Positions 40,353 to 49,861 are shown, numbered from the stretch's first letter. The stretch is DNA of 64,000 bases from Pectobacterium brasiliense (GCF_013449685.1 NZ_JACDSF010000066.1:25686-89685); one strand, 5' to 3'. The notes: generated from the letters alone by a model not told the origin. A program made the numbers and translations.

Positions 40353-41012
40353 TTAGTAGGTTTCTTTACCGTATTGCAGTGAGCGAGGGCCGTACAGCAT
40401 ACCGCGTGAATGACCCGCGGCCAGCAAGCGCGCGCTGGTCACGCCAGCAACATCGTGGCCTTTGTCGGAGATCGTGTCCGCGATTTGATTCACCGCAGCC
40501 TGCACCAGAACCCCGATGATGCCGCCGTTAGAATTTGACTGCTGTTCGTTGCTGGACGCCGTTGCACTTCCGCTCCACAACAGTTTTCCGGTACGCAGAT
40601 CCACCAGACGCGCATCCGCAGAAACGCGGGTTTCGCTATTAATCACGATGTATGACGTGCCGTACTCTTTTACGTCCAAATACAGCGCAGCATCAGCACC
40701 AAAGATTTGATGCAGCTTCGCCGTACTCAGCGCATGAATATCCGCCGCGGTCGACAGACCATTCTGTTTGAACGTTTCGTCCACTACAGCGACAGGCAAG
40801 ACGTAATAACCCGACTCCGCCAGCGGGTACGTGACCTGAGAAAGCAGGCTATAGCTCGCTTTCACATCCGGGGAATGGTTAACCGGCGGCAATACCAGAA
40901 TGGACTTAGGCTTGCTCTGCTTAAATGCCGTGTAGTCATAAGGCACGGGTTTAGCACAGCCGGTCAGTACCAGCGCAAAAACCAGACCACATAATCCTAA
41001 GAAACGATTCAT
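40353..41012 (-). CDS. DUF799 (GNA1162-like) lipoprotein
   Basis: 219-residue predicted outer-membrane lipoprotein: signal sequence with lipobox LTGC (Cys19), then the DUF799 domain (SKPKSILVLPPVNHSPDVKA) resembling neisserial GNA1162. It ends the three-gene operon and overlaps the DUF4810 gene by 4 bases. In Neisseria the same three families occur together, and the set is proposed to form an envelope complex related to curli secretion. The molecular role is not established. Confidence 0.88.
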   Translation of the reverse strand: MNRFLGLCGLVFALVLTGCAKPVPYDYTAFKQSKPKSILVLPPVNHSPDVKASYSLLSQVTYPLAESGYYVLPVAVVDETFKQNGLSTAADIHALSTAKLHQIFGADAALYLDVKEYGTSYIVINSETRVSADARLVDLRTGKLLWSGSATASSNEQQSNSNGGIIGVLVQAAVNQIADTISDKGHDVAGVTSARLLAAGHSRGMLYGPRSLQYGKETY

Positions 41013-41368
41013 TTAATGCTCCCTTTATTTTTACTCAACAGGAAGTCCATAAAAGGTGCTGATTCAGGGAATTTCGCTTTTTCAGTTTCAAACTGTTGGC
41101 GAGCGTCGCTATCACGGCCAGTGTTGGCGTACAGCAACCCAAGTTGAGCGTAGAGTCCCGGCGGGACAGGTTTATTGGCGGCTTTCGCTTTTTCGATCGA
41201 TTCGTTCAAAGCAAGAATCTGCTGCTCTGGACCGACTTTATCCTGTTGATAATAATCATAAAGAGCCGGCTGGTATTTATCCCAGCTGTAAATGGTTTTT
41301 GGCTGGGACGCACAGCCTGCTAATACTGTCGCTGCCAGTAGCAGGACAATTTTCTTATGAGATAACAT
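41009..41368 (-). CDS. DUF4810 lipoprotein
   Basis: 119-residue small lipoprotein with lipobox LAGC (Cys19). The mature part has TPR-like character: YDYYQQDKVGPEQQILALNE, PPGLYAQLGLLYANTG, ARQQFETEKAKFPES. Middle gene of the CsgG-like/DUF4810/DUF799 operon, and probably an adaptor between the two larger lipoproteins (inference). Confidence 0.88.
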   Translation of the reverse strand: MLSHKKIVLLLAATVLAGCASQPKTIYSWDKYQPALYDYYQQDKVGPEQQILALNESIEKAKAANKPVPPGLYAQLGLLYANTGRDSDARQQFETEKAKFPESAPFMDFLLSKNKGSIK

Positions 41369-41386
41369 GGTTATATTCCTATTCCA

Positions 41387-42058
41387 TTAGTTCGCTGGGC
41401 GCCAGGCACCGCTTTCAATTCCCGCAACCAGATTATTAACGGCCTCACGAATCGCCAAATCCAGCACTTTGCCGTTCAGCGTCGAGTCATAGCTGGCTGT
41501 GCCGCCAAAACCGATAATTTCACGGTTGGACAAGGTGTACTCGCCCGCACCCTGTACGGAATACACCACTTCAGACGTTTGCACGTTCACGATGTTCAAC
41601 GTAGTTTTTGCGTAAGCAACCTGTGTTTTACCGCGACCCAGTATGCCCCACAGCTGATGGTCACCCACTTCTTTGCGACCAAACTCGGTCACATCGCCGG
41701 TAACAACATAGGTAGCGCCTTTCAGCGTCTGCGTTTGCCCTTTAATACCCGCTTCTGCTTTCAGCTCTTCCATATTGGTGCGATCCAACACGTTAAAGCG
41801 GCCACTCTGCTGAAGATGGCTAACAAGAATGGTCTTAGATTGATTACCTAAGCGGTCAACACCATCAGAAAAAATACCGTTCATGTAGTTAGAGCGGTTT
41901 TCAAATTTTCCGACGGAAATCGGGCTACGAACGCCCTGATAAGGCGTACTGTAAGAAGTCACTTTTTGGGCTTCTACGGTACGGGAAGACTCTGTGGCAC
42001 ATCCGCTCAATAACACAGCTGACATGAATACAGAACACAGAACGACTTTTTTATTCAT
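41387..42058 (-). CDS. CsgG/HfaB-family lipoprotein
   Basis: 223 residues from the ATG at 42058 (an in-frame start at 42079 would put seven residues before the signal peptide). Lipobox LSGC follows a standard signal sequence. The CsgG-like core has SPISVGKFENRSNYMNG, a NVLDRTNMEELKAEAGI segment and TYVVTGDVTEFGRK, as in the periplasmic part of CsgG. CsgG itself is the curli export pore; no curli genes are here, so this is a paralogue with its own partners. First gene of the operon. Confidence 0.88.
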   Translation of the reverse strand: MNKKVVLCSVFMSAVLLSGCATESSRTVEAQKVTSYSTPYQGVRSPISVGKFENRSNYMNGIFSDGVDRLGNQSKTILVSHLQQSGRFNVLDRTNMEELKAEAGIKGQTQTLKGATYVVTGDVTEFGRKEVGDHQLWGILGRGKTQVAYAKTTLNIVNVQTSEVVYSVQGAGEYTLSNREIIGFGGTASYDSTLNGKVLDLAIREAVNNLVAGIESGAWRPAN

Positions 42059-42499
42059 AACACTATCCCTTAGTGACAATCCATTAACCGGAGCAACGCT
42101 CTGTTATTGATTCATAATGAAAATGCCGTAAACGCGTTATTTAGCTGCAACATTGTTTGATGCAACAGTGTTTTGCTGCGTGCAAATAGCGTCCAACATT
42201 ATGAGGGGCGTAAGGAAAAGTAACGAGTTATTTCATGGGGAAATTAACAAAAATCATGAAAATCAGAATTTTTACCCGAGATAAACTACTGTAAACCAGA
42301 TAAAAAGCAAGGTTATATGCAACCAGACCATTACTTCCGCATAACATTACAACCTACTGAAACGATTCAATAATTTTATTAGTAACCCATGTGAGATTTA
42401 ACATTAACCGACTTTTTACCTGCTCTATATCAAGGTCAGGGGGTTATCCAACTATTAGGATAAAGGCCACGATCGAGGGATCCAGAGTGGGAAAAGGTA
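42059..42499. other. Divergent promoter region, CsgG-like operon / aegA
   Basis: 441 bases without a gene, between two divergent operons. An imperfect inverted repeat AACATTGTT-N6-AACAGTGTT is at 42149-42172. I found no convincing FNR box or -24/-12 element for aegA. Confidence 0.5.
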
Positions 42500-44524
42500 A
42501 TGAACCGATTTGTTATTGCCAGTACTCAAGACTGTATGGGGTGCCATGCATGCGAAATCGCCTGTGTCATTTCACACAATGACGAGCGCTATCCAGATAG
42601 TGCAGCGGTGTTTCAGCCCAGAATAAAAGCATTCAATACGCCAACACTGCGGGCTGCCGTGACTTGCCGTCATTGTGAAGATGCCCCCTGCGCCAGCGTG
42701 TGTCCAACACAGGCCTTGATCAGAAAAGACAATAGCATTCAGCTCGTTCAGGAAAAGTGCATCGGCTGCAAAAGCTGTGTACTGGCTTGTCCGTTCGGCG
42801 CGATGTCCATGGTGACAAGCCCTGTAGACAACAGCGCCATCGCCCACAAATGCGATCTCTGCGCCGATCGTCCAGAAGGGCAAGCGTGCGTAGAAGCCTG
42901 TCCAACGCAGGCCTTACAGCTCGTCAGCGAGCAAACATTAGCGGCCCGCCGTCAGGAGAAACAGCAGGCAATGGCGCTGCGTTCCTCTGCTCACTGGCAA
43001 CGTGAAACGCCCGTGCTGAAAACGCTGACAACCCATCCGCTCAGCAAAAGAAAAAACTGGCCGCGCCGAGATGCCGAGAAAAAGCCGCTGACCCAGAGAA
43101 CCTCCACGTTTGATGAAATCTATCATGGCTTCTCCGTGCAGCAGACGGAAGATCAGGCTGACCGCTGCCTTTCTTGCGGCAAACGCGCGATCTGCGAGTG
43201 GACCTGCCCGCTGCATAACAATATTCCCGAGCTGCTGAGTCTGGCCAAACAGGGACGCATTCTTGAAGCCGTAGAACTGTCGCACCAAACCAGCAGCCTG
43301 CCGGAAATCTGTGGCCGAGTGTGCCCGCAGGATCGGTTATGTGAAGGAGCCTGTACGCTGGGCAAGGAGTATGGTGCGATTACCATCGGTAACGTTGAGC
43401 GTTACATTACCGATACCGCGATAAAAATGGGCTGGTCGCCCGATATGACGCATGTTGTTCCCAGTGGCAAACGCGCGGCGATCGTCGGTGCTGGTCCTGC
43501 TGGGCTAGCCTGTGCCGATGTGCTAGCCCGCAACGGTGTGCAGGCCGTGGTGTTCGATCGTCACCCAGAAATTGGTGGCTTGCTCACGTTCGGGATTCCG
43601 TCATTCAAGCTGGATAAAGACGTTCTGGTTCATCGGCGTGAAGTGTTCAGCGCCATGGGCATCGAATTCCAACTGAATACCGAAGTGGGGAAAGATATTT
43701 CTCTGGCTCAGTTGCTGGACGACTATGACACCGTTTTCCTCGGCGTAGGCACCTACCGCTCCATGAAGGCCAACATTGATAATGAAGAGTCTCCCGGCGT
43801 CTTCGATGCGCTGCCTTTCCTGATCGCCAATACCAAACACGTCATGGGGCTACCTGAATTAGAAGATGAGCCTTATATCTCGATGGCGGGCAAACGCGTC
43901 GTGGTGCTCGGCGGTGGGGATACCGCGATGGACTGCCTGCGCACGTCCGTTCGGCAGGGTGCAGTATCCGTCACCTGCGCGTATCGTCGTGATGAAGCCA
44001 ATATGCCCGGCTCGAAAAAAGAGGTGAAAAACTCCCGCGAAGAAGGCGTGGAATTCCTGTTTAACGTTCAGCCACAAAAAATCTGCCTCAATGAACAGGG
44101 CGAAGTATGCGGCATTAGTCTGGTTCGCACCGAACTGGGCGAGCCTGACGCCAGCGGCCGCCGTCGCCCGCGCCCTATTCCTGATTCAGAATTCGTGCAG
44201 CCCGCGGAAGCCGTGATAACCGCATTTGGCTTTCAGTCACACAGCATGCCGTGGCTGGAAGACGCCGACATCGGTCTGGATAACTGGGGATACATCACCG
44301 CCCCGCTTGATAGTCAGATACCTTGCCAGACCAACCACCCGCGTATTTTTGCCGGTGGCGATGCCGTACGCGGTGCCGATCTGGTCGTTACCGCGATTGC
44401 CGACGGGCGCAAAGCCGCATTGGGCATGATTGCGACGATGGGGCTGACCGCCATCACGGGAGCTATTCCCGCACACCCGCAGCGCCCTGAAATGAACGCA
44501 ACCCGCGAGGAGCTCCGCTCATGA
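42500..44524 (+). CDS. aegA: AegA-like ferredoxin/GltD-type oxidoreductase
   Basis: 674-residue iron-sulfur flavoprotein (E. coli AegA about 659). The N-terminal part has four [4Fe-4S]-type cysteine clusters: CMGCHACEIAC, CRHCEDAPCASVCP, CIGCKSCVLACP and CDLCADRPEGQACVEACP. The rest is a glutamate synthase small-subunit fold: CLSCGKRAICEWTCPLHNNI, the FAD motif GAGPAGLACADVLARNG and the NAD(P) motif VVLGGGDTAMDC. In E. coli AegA is linked to formate-dependent anaerobic urate breakdown. It overlaps the HydN-like gene by 4 bases, so they probably form one electron-transfer unit. Confidence 0.92.
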   Translation: MNRFVIASTQDCMGCHACEIACVISHNDERYPDSAAVFQPRIKAFNTPTLRAAVTCRHCEDAPCASVCPTQALIRKDNSIQLVQEKCIGCKSCVLACPFGAMSMVTSPVDNSAIAHKCDLCADRPEGQACVEACPTQALQLVSEQTLAARRQEKQQAMALRSSAHWQRETPVLKTLTTHPLSKRKNWPRRDAEKKPLTQRTSTFDEIYHGFSVQQTEDQADRCLSCGKRAICEWTCPLHNNIPELLSLAKQGRILEAVELSHQTSSLPEICGRVCPQDRLCEGACTLGKEYGAITIGNVERYITDTAIKMGWSPDMTHVVPSGKRAAIVGAGPAGLACADVLARNGVQAVVFDRHPEIGGLLTFGIPSFKLDKDVLVHRREVFSAMGIEFQLNTEVGKDISLAQLLDDYDTVFLGVGTYRSMKANIDNEESPGVFDALPFLIANTKHVMGLPELEDEPYISMAGKRVVVLGGGDTAMDCLRTSVRQGAVSVTCAYRRDEANMPGSKKEVKNSREEGVEFLFNVQPQKICLNEQGEVCGISLVRTELGEPDASGRRRPRPIPDSEFVQPAEAVITAFGFQSHSMPWLEDADIGLDNWGYITAPLDSQIPCQTNHPRIFAGGDAVRGADLVVTAIADGRKAALGMIATMGLTAITGAIPAHPQRPEMNATREELRS

Positions 44525-45042
44525 ATCAATTTGTTATCGCCGAAGCAGAAAAATGTATCGGCTGCCGGACCTGTGAGATCGCCTGCGCGGTAGCCCATAG
44601 CGGGGGGCAAAGCGCACAACTGCGGCCTTCTCACTTCTTTCCCCGCCTGAAGGTCGTTAAAAGCGCCAGCGTCAGCGTTCCCGTTCTTTGCCGTCAGTGT
44701 GAGAACGCCCCCTGTGCCAGCGTATGCCCGAATGACGCGCTGGTGCGCGATCGGGATAGCATCCAGGTTATTCAGTCCCGCTGCATCGGCTGCAAAAGCT
44801 GCGTCGTCGCCTGTCCTTTCGGGGCTATCAATGTGGTGACAAAAGCGTCGAATAACGAAGAGGAAGCGCACCTCACGCAAAGCGAGGTTCACAAATGTGA
44901 TTTATGCGTGGATGTCGCCCAGAGCCCTTCCTGCGTCAGCGTGTGTCCGACATCGGCGCTGCGATTAGTAACAGAGGATGAGTTGCGCAAGCAGACGCTG
45001 GAAAAACAGCGGCGTTCCGCACTGGGGTGGCCGAGCCATTAA
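44521..45042 (+). CDS. HydN/YsaA-like 4Fe-4S ferredoxin
   Basis: 173-residue electron carrier with the same four cysteine groups as the AegA N-terminus: CIGCRTCEIAC, CRQCENAPCASVCP, CIGCKSCVVACP and CDLCVDVAQSPSCVSVCP. Similar to HydN (175 residues in E. coli), which serves formate hydrogenlyase, and to YsaA; the symbol is left open. Coupled to aegA by an ATGA overlap, and its near-identity of layout to the AegA N-terminal domain suggests a shared origin. No formate dehydrogenase gene is in the window. Confidence 0.88.
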   Translation: MNQFVIAEAEKCIGCRTCEIACAVAHSGGQSAQLRPSHFFPRLKVVKSASVSVPVLCRQCENAPCASVCPNDALVRDRDSIQVIQSRCIGCKSCVVACPFGAINVVTKASNNEEEAHLTQSEVHKCDLCVDVAQSPSCVSVCPTSALRLVTEDELRKQTLEKQRRSALGWPSH

Positions 45043-45231
45043 AACAGACTGGCAGGTGGCGAACAGGGAAGGATCGCCACAAAACATACGGTGCAGAAAA
45101 TTCGGTGTGCCTAATTAATAATTATCGCCGATTTATCCATCGATTTTTCTTTAGATCACATATTAGTCTGATAATATGCATTGGTAATGCCTGATAGATT
45201 CCCATCTTTTATCACGATCACGGAGTGAACA

Positions 45232-45975
45232 ATGACCTGCCATTTTGTCAGGTGGACAAGCACGGAAGCGCTTCCTGACTTACAAAGACTGCCCGATAGG
45301 CTCATCTCATCAACACAAGGTTTCTCAGCCAAACGCCGCGAGCGTTATCTGAAAAGTCGAGTGCTGCTGGCTGAAATGATGTTCTATTTTTTCGGCTATC
45401 CGCTGTTGCCCACGCTACTCGTGTCCCCTGAAGGACGCCCTTACTTTGCCGATCCCAATATGCCCAATTTCAGCATCGGCTATGCAGGCAATACTATCGC
45501 CATCCTCCTGAGCGAAGAAGGCAGCGTCGGTATGGATATCGAAATCGTTCATGTCAGGCCAACAAATCAGGTCATCCCACAAATGCAGGCGCAGACACAG
45601 GCAGAACAGGCGTGGATCGACGCGCAGCGCGATCCGCTGGAAGCAGCAACGCAGCTATGCACCATCCGCCAGTCATTGATGAAGATCCCTGGCGTGAACG
45701 GCCACCCTCCTACTAATCTGAAACTCCACCCCGCCTCTGGCAGGCTGCGTTCAACCTGCACCCCCGCCGTAGAAGTGATGAGCGATGTTGATGATTACCT
45801 TGCCTGGGCCTGCGCTCATGTCCCCACGCTTAACCGATTGATCATGTGGAAATACACGTCGGCAACGGGCATGAGAAAGACGGGGGAAGTTCTACAGCAG
45901 CAGCGCCAATCTGTACGCTATATGAAATTAACCAGCCATACGATAGAAAAAGCCACCTCTACCGCTTCACAGTAG
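45232..45975 (+). CDS. yieE: YieE-like phosphopantetheinyl transferase homologue
   Basis: 247 residues. The Sfp/AcpT-type fold is recognisable: RRERYLKSRVLLAEMM, SPEGRPYFAD, FSIGYAGNTIAILLSEEG and the metal motif VGMDIE. The second catalytic motif, normally (W/F)xxKE with xxxK, reads LCTIRQSLMK, so Lys-Glu is replaced by Arg-Gln. Activity is therefore uncertain. Position next to adeP and yieH is as for E. coli yieE. Roughly the last 50 residues are polar and poorly conserved in look. Confidence 0.82.
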   Translation: MTCHFVRWTSTEALPDLQRLPDRLISSTQGFSAKRRERYLKSRVLLAEMMFYFFGYPLLPTLLVSPEGRPYFADPNMPNFSIGYAGNTIAILLSEEGSVGMDIEIVHVRPTNQVIPQMQAQTQAEQAWIDAQRDPLEAATQLCTIRQSLMKIPGVNGHPPTNLKLHPASGRLRSTCTPAVEVMSDVDDYLAWACAHVPTLNRLIMWKYTSATGMRKTGEVLQQQRQSVRYMKLTSHTIEKATSTASQ

Positions 45976-45998
45976 CCAGCCGCCTTGTCGCAGGCTGA

Positions 45999-46021
45999 GG
46001 CTCCGGGAAAGCCCCGGAGCC
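45999..46021. terminator. Bidirectional hairpin between yieE and adeP
   Basis: 9-bp stem GGCTCCGGG / CCCGGAGCC with a 5-base loop in the 55-base gap between the convergent genes. No clear T-run on either side. Confidence 0.55.
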
Positions 46022-46030
46022 ACGAACAGA

Positions 46031-47368
46031 TTAATGCCCGTCGATAAACACGATTTTCAGCAGGAATAGCAGCGCAACCACGACCACGCAAGGGCTGATT
46101 TCACGCCAGCGGCCCGTCGCCAGCTTCATCACGCAGTAAGAAATGAAGCCCAGCGCGATCCCTTCAGTAATAGAGAAGCTGAACGGCATCATCACTGCGG
46201 TAATAAAGGCCGGAACGGCTTCCGTCAAGTCATCCCACTTTACGCGCGCCAGACTGGACGTCATCAATACGCCCACGTAAATCAGTGCGCCAGCAGCCGC
46301 ATAGGCCGGCACCATACCCGCCAGCGGTGACAGGAAGATGACCAGCAGGAACAGCAGCCCCACCACCACGGCCGTCAGGCCGGTACGTCCGCCAACGGAC
46401 ACGCCAGAAGAACTTTCAATATATGCGGTAACGGAGGATGTCCCGATAAATGAACCGGCCACAGAGCTAACGCTATCGACATACAGCGCCTGCTTCATGC
46501 GTGGGAATTTACCGCGCGCATCAACCAAACCAGCTTTATCTGTCACGCCAATCAGCGTACCGGAGGAGTCAAACAGGTTAACCAGCATGAAGGAGAAGAT
46601 AATGCCGGACATCCCGAGGTTCAGCGCCCCGGCCAGATCAACCTGACCCACCACCGACATGACGCTCGGTGGCATGGAGAACACACCAGAATACGTCACA
46701 TCGCCCAGCAGCAGGCCAATTGAGGTAGTCACGACGATAGAAATCAGTACCGCAGCATGAATATTACGTGAAGCCAGCGCCACAATAATGAAAAAGCCCA
46801 GAGCGCCCAACAGCACGCTGTGTGACGTCAGATTACCAATCGTCACCAGTGTTTCAGGGTTAGGAACGATAATACCGGCGTTTTTCAGGCCCATCATGGC
46901 AATGAACAACCCGATACCGCTGGCGATACCCAAACGCAGGCTAAGCGGGATATTGGCGATCATCCAATAGCGAATCTGGAAGATAGTCAGCAGCAGGAAA
47001 CCGATTGCGCCCCAGAAAATAGCACCCATCGCAACCTGCCATGGCAGACCCATCGCACCGACGACGACAAAAGCGAAAAACGCATTCAGCCCCATTGCAG
47101 GTGCCAGCGCCACAGGCAGGTTAGCCAGCAGCCCCATCAAAATGCTGCCGAATGCCGCAATCAGACAGGTGGTCACAAAGACCGCTTTGGTATCCATCCC
47201 CGCCACACCCAGAATCTGCGGGTTAACAAAAACGATGTAAACCATCGTCAAAAACGTCGTGAAACCGGCAATTGTTTCCGTACGTGCTGTCGTGCCGTGT
47301 TGTTTAAGTTTAAACACGCGCTCCAGCAGGCCTTGCTCGGTAGCAAGACCGGGTTGTGATTTATTCAT
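46031..47368 (-). CDS. adeP: Adenine:H+ permease AdeP (PurP)
   Basis: Inner-membrane NCS2/AzgA-type purine permease, 445 residues from the ATG at 47368, equal to the E. coli protein in length; a TTG 3 codons upstream is the end of the open frame. Conserved family segments: HGTTARTETIAGFTTFLTMV, ALAPAMGLNAFFAFVV, NLFDSSGTLIGVTDKAG and GTSSVTAYIESSSGVSVGGR. About 12-14 membrane helices. It imports adenine by proton symport. Confidence 0.95.
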   Translation of the reverse strand: MNKSQPGLATEQGLLERVFKLKQHGTTARTETIAGFTTFLTMVYIVFVNPQILGVAGMDTKAVFVTTCLIAAFGSILMGLLANLPVALAPAMGLNAFFAFVVVGAMGLPWQVAMGAIFWGAIGFLLLTIFQIRYWMIANIPLSLRLGIASGIGLFIAMMGLKNAGIIVPNPETLVTIGNLTSHSVLLGALGFFIIVALASRNIHAAVLISIVVTTSIGLLLGDVTYSGVFSMPPSVMSVVGQVDLAGALNLGMSGIIFSFMLVNLFDSSGTLIGVTDKAGLVDARGKFPRMKQALYVDSVSSVAGSFIGTSSVTAYIESSSGVSVGGRTGLTAVVVGLLFLLVIFLSPLAGMVPAYAAAGALIYVGVLMTSSLARVKWDDLTEAVPAFITAVMMPFSFSITEGIALGFISYCVMKLATGRWREISPCVVVVALLFLLKIVFIDGH

Positions 47369-47613
47369 GAGTAACAATCCAAAGAAGGGAATAACTGTCG
47401 TCGGGTATCCTATAACAAAACGCGGCTTTTTTACGTTGATCCCACGTTTTTTTTCATCGAATAAGAAGAACCTATTAACGTCATCGTTTTCTCTCGGTTA
47501 AATCCCCCCAATTTTACGCAAGATAGCAGTGAAAATGGCTTTATAGGTCGCAATATTGGGTCAATTGGTTAAAGTAAAGGCTTCATCTTTTATTTCATCG
47601 ATAAGGATTGGTC

Positions 47614-48279
47614 ATGCCCCGTATTGAATGCGTCTTCTTCGACTGTGATGGCACGCTGGTTGATAGCGAAGTGCTGTGTTGCCAGGCTTATGTGAATATC
47701 TTCATCCCGTATGGGGTGAACTTATCGCTGGAGGAGGTGATAAAAACCTACAAGGGCGTGAAGCTGTACGAGATTATTGCCCGCATCAGCCAGCAGCATG
47801 GCTTAACCGTGTCGGTAGACGATGCGGAGCGTCATTTCCGGCAAGAGGTGAAACGTCTGTTCGATGAATTCCTGCAACCTATCGAGGGTGCACGTGAGTT
47901 AGTGCAGTCGATTACTGTCCCGATGGCCGTGGTATCCAATGGTCCGGTCAGCAAGATGCAGCATTCGCTCGGCCTGACGCATATGCTCGATCTGTTTGGC
48001 GACCATCTCTACAGCGGCTACGATCTGAAAAAATGGAAGCCCGATCCAGCAGTGCTGTATCACGCCGCCGAGCGGTTACAGCTTCCCATTGAGCACTGCA
48101 TTCTGGTTGAAGATTCCGCCGCTGGCGTACAGGCTGGCATCGCTGCGGGCATTCCGGTGTTTTATTACTGCGCCGATCCCCACAACCAGCCAATCCATCA
48201 CCCGCTGGTCACGATGTTCGACGATATGCACGAACTGCCGCAAATCTGGCGCGAAAAAGGCTGGAATATCACCGCGTAG
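47614..48279 (+). CDS. yieH: HAD phosphatase YieH (6-phosphogluconate phosphatase)
   Basis: 221-residue HAD hydrolase of the phosphoglycolate phosphatase-like subfamily, the length of E. coli YieH. Motif I DCDGTLVDSE near residues 9-18, motif II in VVSNGPVSK, motif III lysine in LKKWKPDP, motif IV VEDSAAGVQAG. Start ATG 47614 with AAGGA upstream. Located beside adeP as in E. coli; the E. coli enzyme acts on 6-phosphogluconate. Confidence 0.93.
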   Translation: MPRIECVFFDCDGTLVDSEVLCCQAYVNIFIPYGVNLSLEEVIKTYKGVKLYEIIARISQQHGLTVSVDDAERHFRQEVKRLFDEFLQPIEGARELVQSITVPMAVVSNGPVSKMQHSLGLTHMLDLFGDHLYSGYDLKKWKPDPAVLYHAAERLQLPIEHCILVEDSAAGVQAGIAAGIPVFYYCADPHNQPIHHPLVTMFDDMHELPQIWREKGWNITA

Positions 48280-48289
48280 AAGCCGCCCC

Positions 48290-49018
48290 TCAGGCTGGTT
48301 TATTCCGCCACCATAGCAGACGACGCTTCGGCTGCTTTTCCTGCTGGCTAAAACGGGCATTAACCCCGTTCGCCAGCAGCTCCAGCGACAGGCAAAACAC
48401 GAAGTAGACCAACGCGACAAACAGAAAAACCTCCATCGGGTAAACCATGCTGCGGTTATTGACCTGCGTAGCGAGAAACGTCAGTTCGCCGACGCCGACA
48501 ATGTAGGCCAGTGAGGTGTCTTTAATCAGGGAAATCCACTGATTAATGAAGGAGGGCACCATCATCCGCAGCGCCTGCGGCAGGACAATCTGCCACAACA
48601 CCTGCCAGCGGCTTAAGCCCAATGAGAGTCCGGCCTGCCACTGACCGCGCCCAATAGCGACAATGCCCGCCTTCACGCCATGCGCGAGATACGCCGAGGC
48701 GATCAGCGCCAGCGCACACACCACGGTCGTAATTTCAGGGATATCGACGCCAAAAACGATCGGCAGCAGGAAGTAGGTCCAGAAAATCAGCATGATGACG
48801 GGAATCGCCCGGAAGAACCCCAACACCATCGCCAGCAGCGCGCTCCACACGCCCCAGGACATCGCCAGCGCCACGCCCAAAATCGTCCCCAGAACAGCAG
48901 ACGCGACGCCCGCCAGCAGGCTCATCACCAGCGTCAGCGCCGCGCCGCCCAGCGGGCCATCCGGGAACGTGCCCCACATCAAATAGCCGAGGTTATCAGT
49001 GATAACGGTAAAATCCAT
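48290..49018 (-). CDS. Polar amino acid ABC transporter permease (second)
   Basis: HisM/GltK-type inner-membrane permease of 242 residues, with about five membrane helices and the conserved cytoplasmic loop AGLSLGLSRWQVLWQIVLPQ (EAA motif) and FINQWISLIKDTSLAYIVGV. Its start is 1 base from the end of the other permease gene. Third gene of the binding protein-permease-permease unit. No ATPase gene follows; its 3' end is convergent with yieH. Confidence 0.92.
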   Translation of the reverse strand: MDFTVITDNLGYLMWGTFPDGPLGGAALTLVMSLLAGVASAVLGTILGVALAMSWGVWSALLAMVLGFFRAIPVIMLIFWTYFLLPIVFGVDIPEITTVVCALALIASAYLAHGVKAGIVAIGRGQWQAGLSLGLSRWQVLWQIVLPQALRMMVPSFINQWISLIKDTSLAYIVGVGELTFLATQVNNRSMVYPMEVFLFVALVYFVFCLSLELLANGVNARFSQQEKQPKRRLLWWRNKPA

Positions 49019-49019
49019 C

Positions 49020-49763
49020 TCAGTGTCTCTCCGCCAGACTACGCTGCTGACGCCACATGCCCCAGCCTTCCATCACCGCAATAATCACGATGTACAACAC
49101 CGTTGCTACACCAAATGCCTGAAACGTGCGCAAGGTTTCCGTCTCCACCTGACGCGATGCGTAGGACAATTCAGCAACGCCAATCGCCATCGTCAACGAC
49201 GAGTTCTTAACGATATTCATGTACTGCCCCAGCAAAGGCGGCAGGGCGATTTTTAGCGCCTGCGGCAATACCACATAACGCATGGATTGCCAGCCGGTTA
49301 ACCCCAGAGCATGCGCCGCGTACTTCTGCCCACGTGCTACACCGCGAACACCGGAGCGGATTTCCTCCGCAATAAACGCGCTGGAATAGAGCGTCAGCCC
49401 TGCTAATCCGGCTAAAAACTCAAAAGAAGGCCACGCTAACGTCATGCCCAGCAGCGAAATAGCATGCGGGGTGTTCAGCCATTGCATCATCGCTGAGGGA
49501 AAAAGCTGCCCAGCCCCGAAATACCAGAAAAACAGCTGCACCAACAGCGGCGTATTACGAAATAGCGAACTATAGGCCACCACAACGCCGCTCAGCAGCC
49601 GAATCTGACTGTCTCTGGCCGCCGCCAACAGAAAGCCCAACACGGTAGACAGAACGATCGTACTCAGGGAAATACCCAGCGTGATCAGGAAACCGTGCCA
49701 CAGCCAGATGAGGTATTGAGGAGCCAACAGCCACGATTCAAGCGATTGCAGCGCCGTATCCAT
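49020..49763 (-). CDS. Polar amino acid ABC transporter permease (first)
   Basis: HisQ/GltJ-type permease of 247 residues. EAA loop AHALGLTGWQSMRYVVLPQA and MNIVKNSSLTMAIGVAELSY show the amino-acid permease family. It pairs with the neighbouring permease to form the channel and lies 98 bases after the binding protein gene. Confidence 0.92.
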   Translation of the reverse strand: MDTALQSLESWLLAPQYLIWLWHGFLITLGISLSTIVLSTVLGFLLAAARDSQIRLLSGVVVAYSSLFRNTPLLVQLFFWYFGAGQLFPSAMMQWLNTPHAISLLGMTLAWPSFEFLAGLAGLTLYSSAFIAEEIRSGVRGVARGQKYAAHALGLTGWQSMRYVVLPQALKIALPPLLGQYMNIVKNSSLTMAIGVAELSYASRQVETETLRTFQAFGVATVLYIVIIAVMEGWGMWRQQRSLAERH

Positions 49764-49861
49764 GCGTTTTATCTCTCTTTGTCATTATTACGAAGTACAA
49801 ATAGAAATGCCCTCTGCATTGTATTGCAGAGGGCTGGGATCGTAGCACCAGGCGTCAGCTA

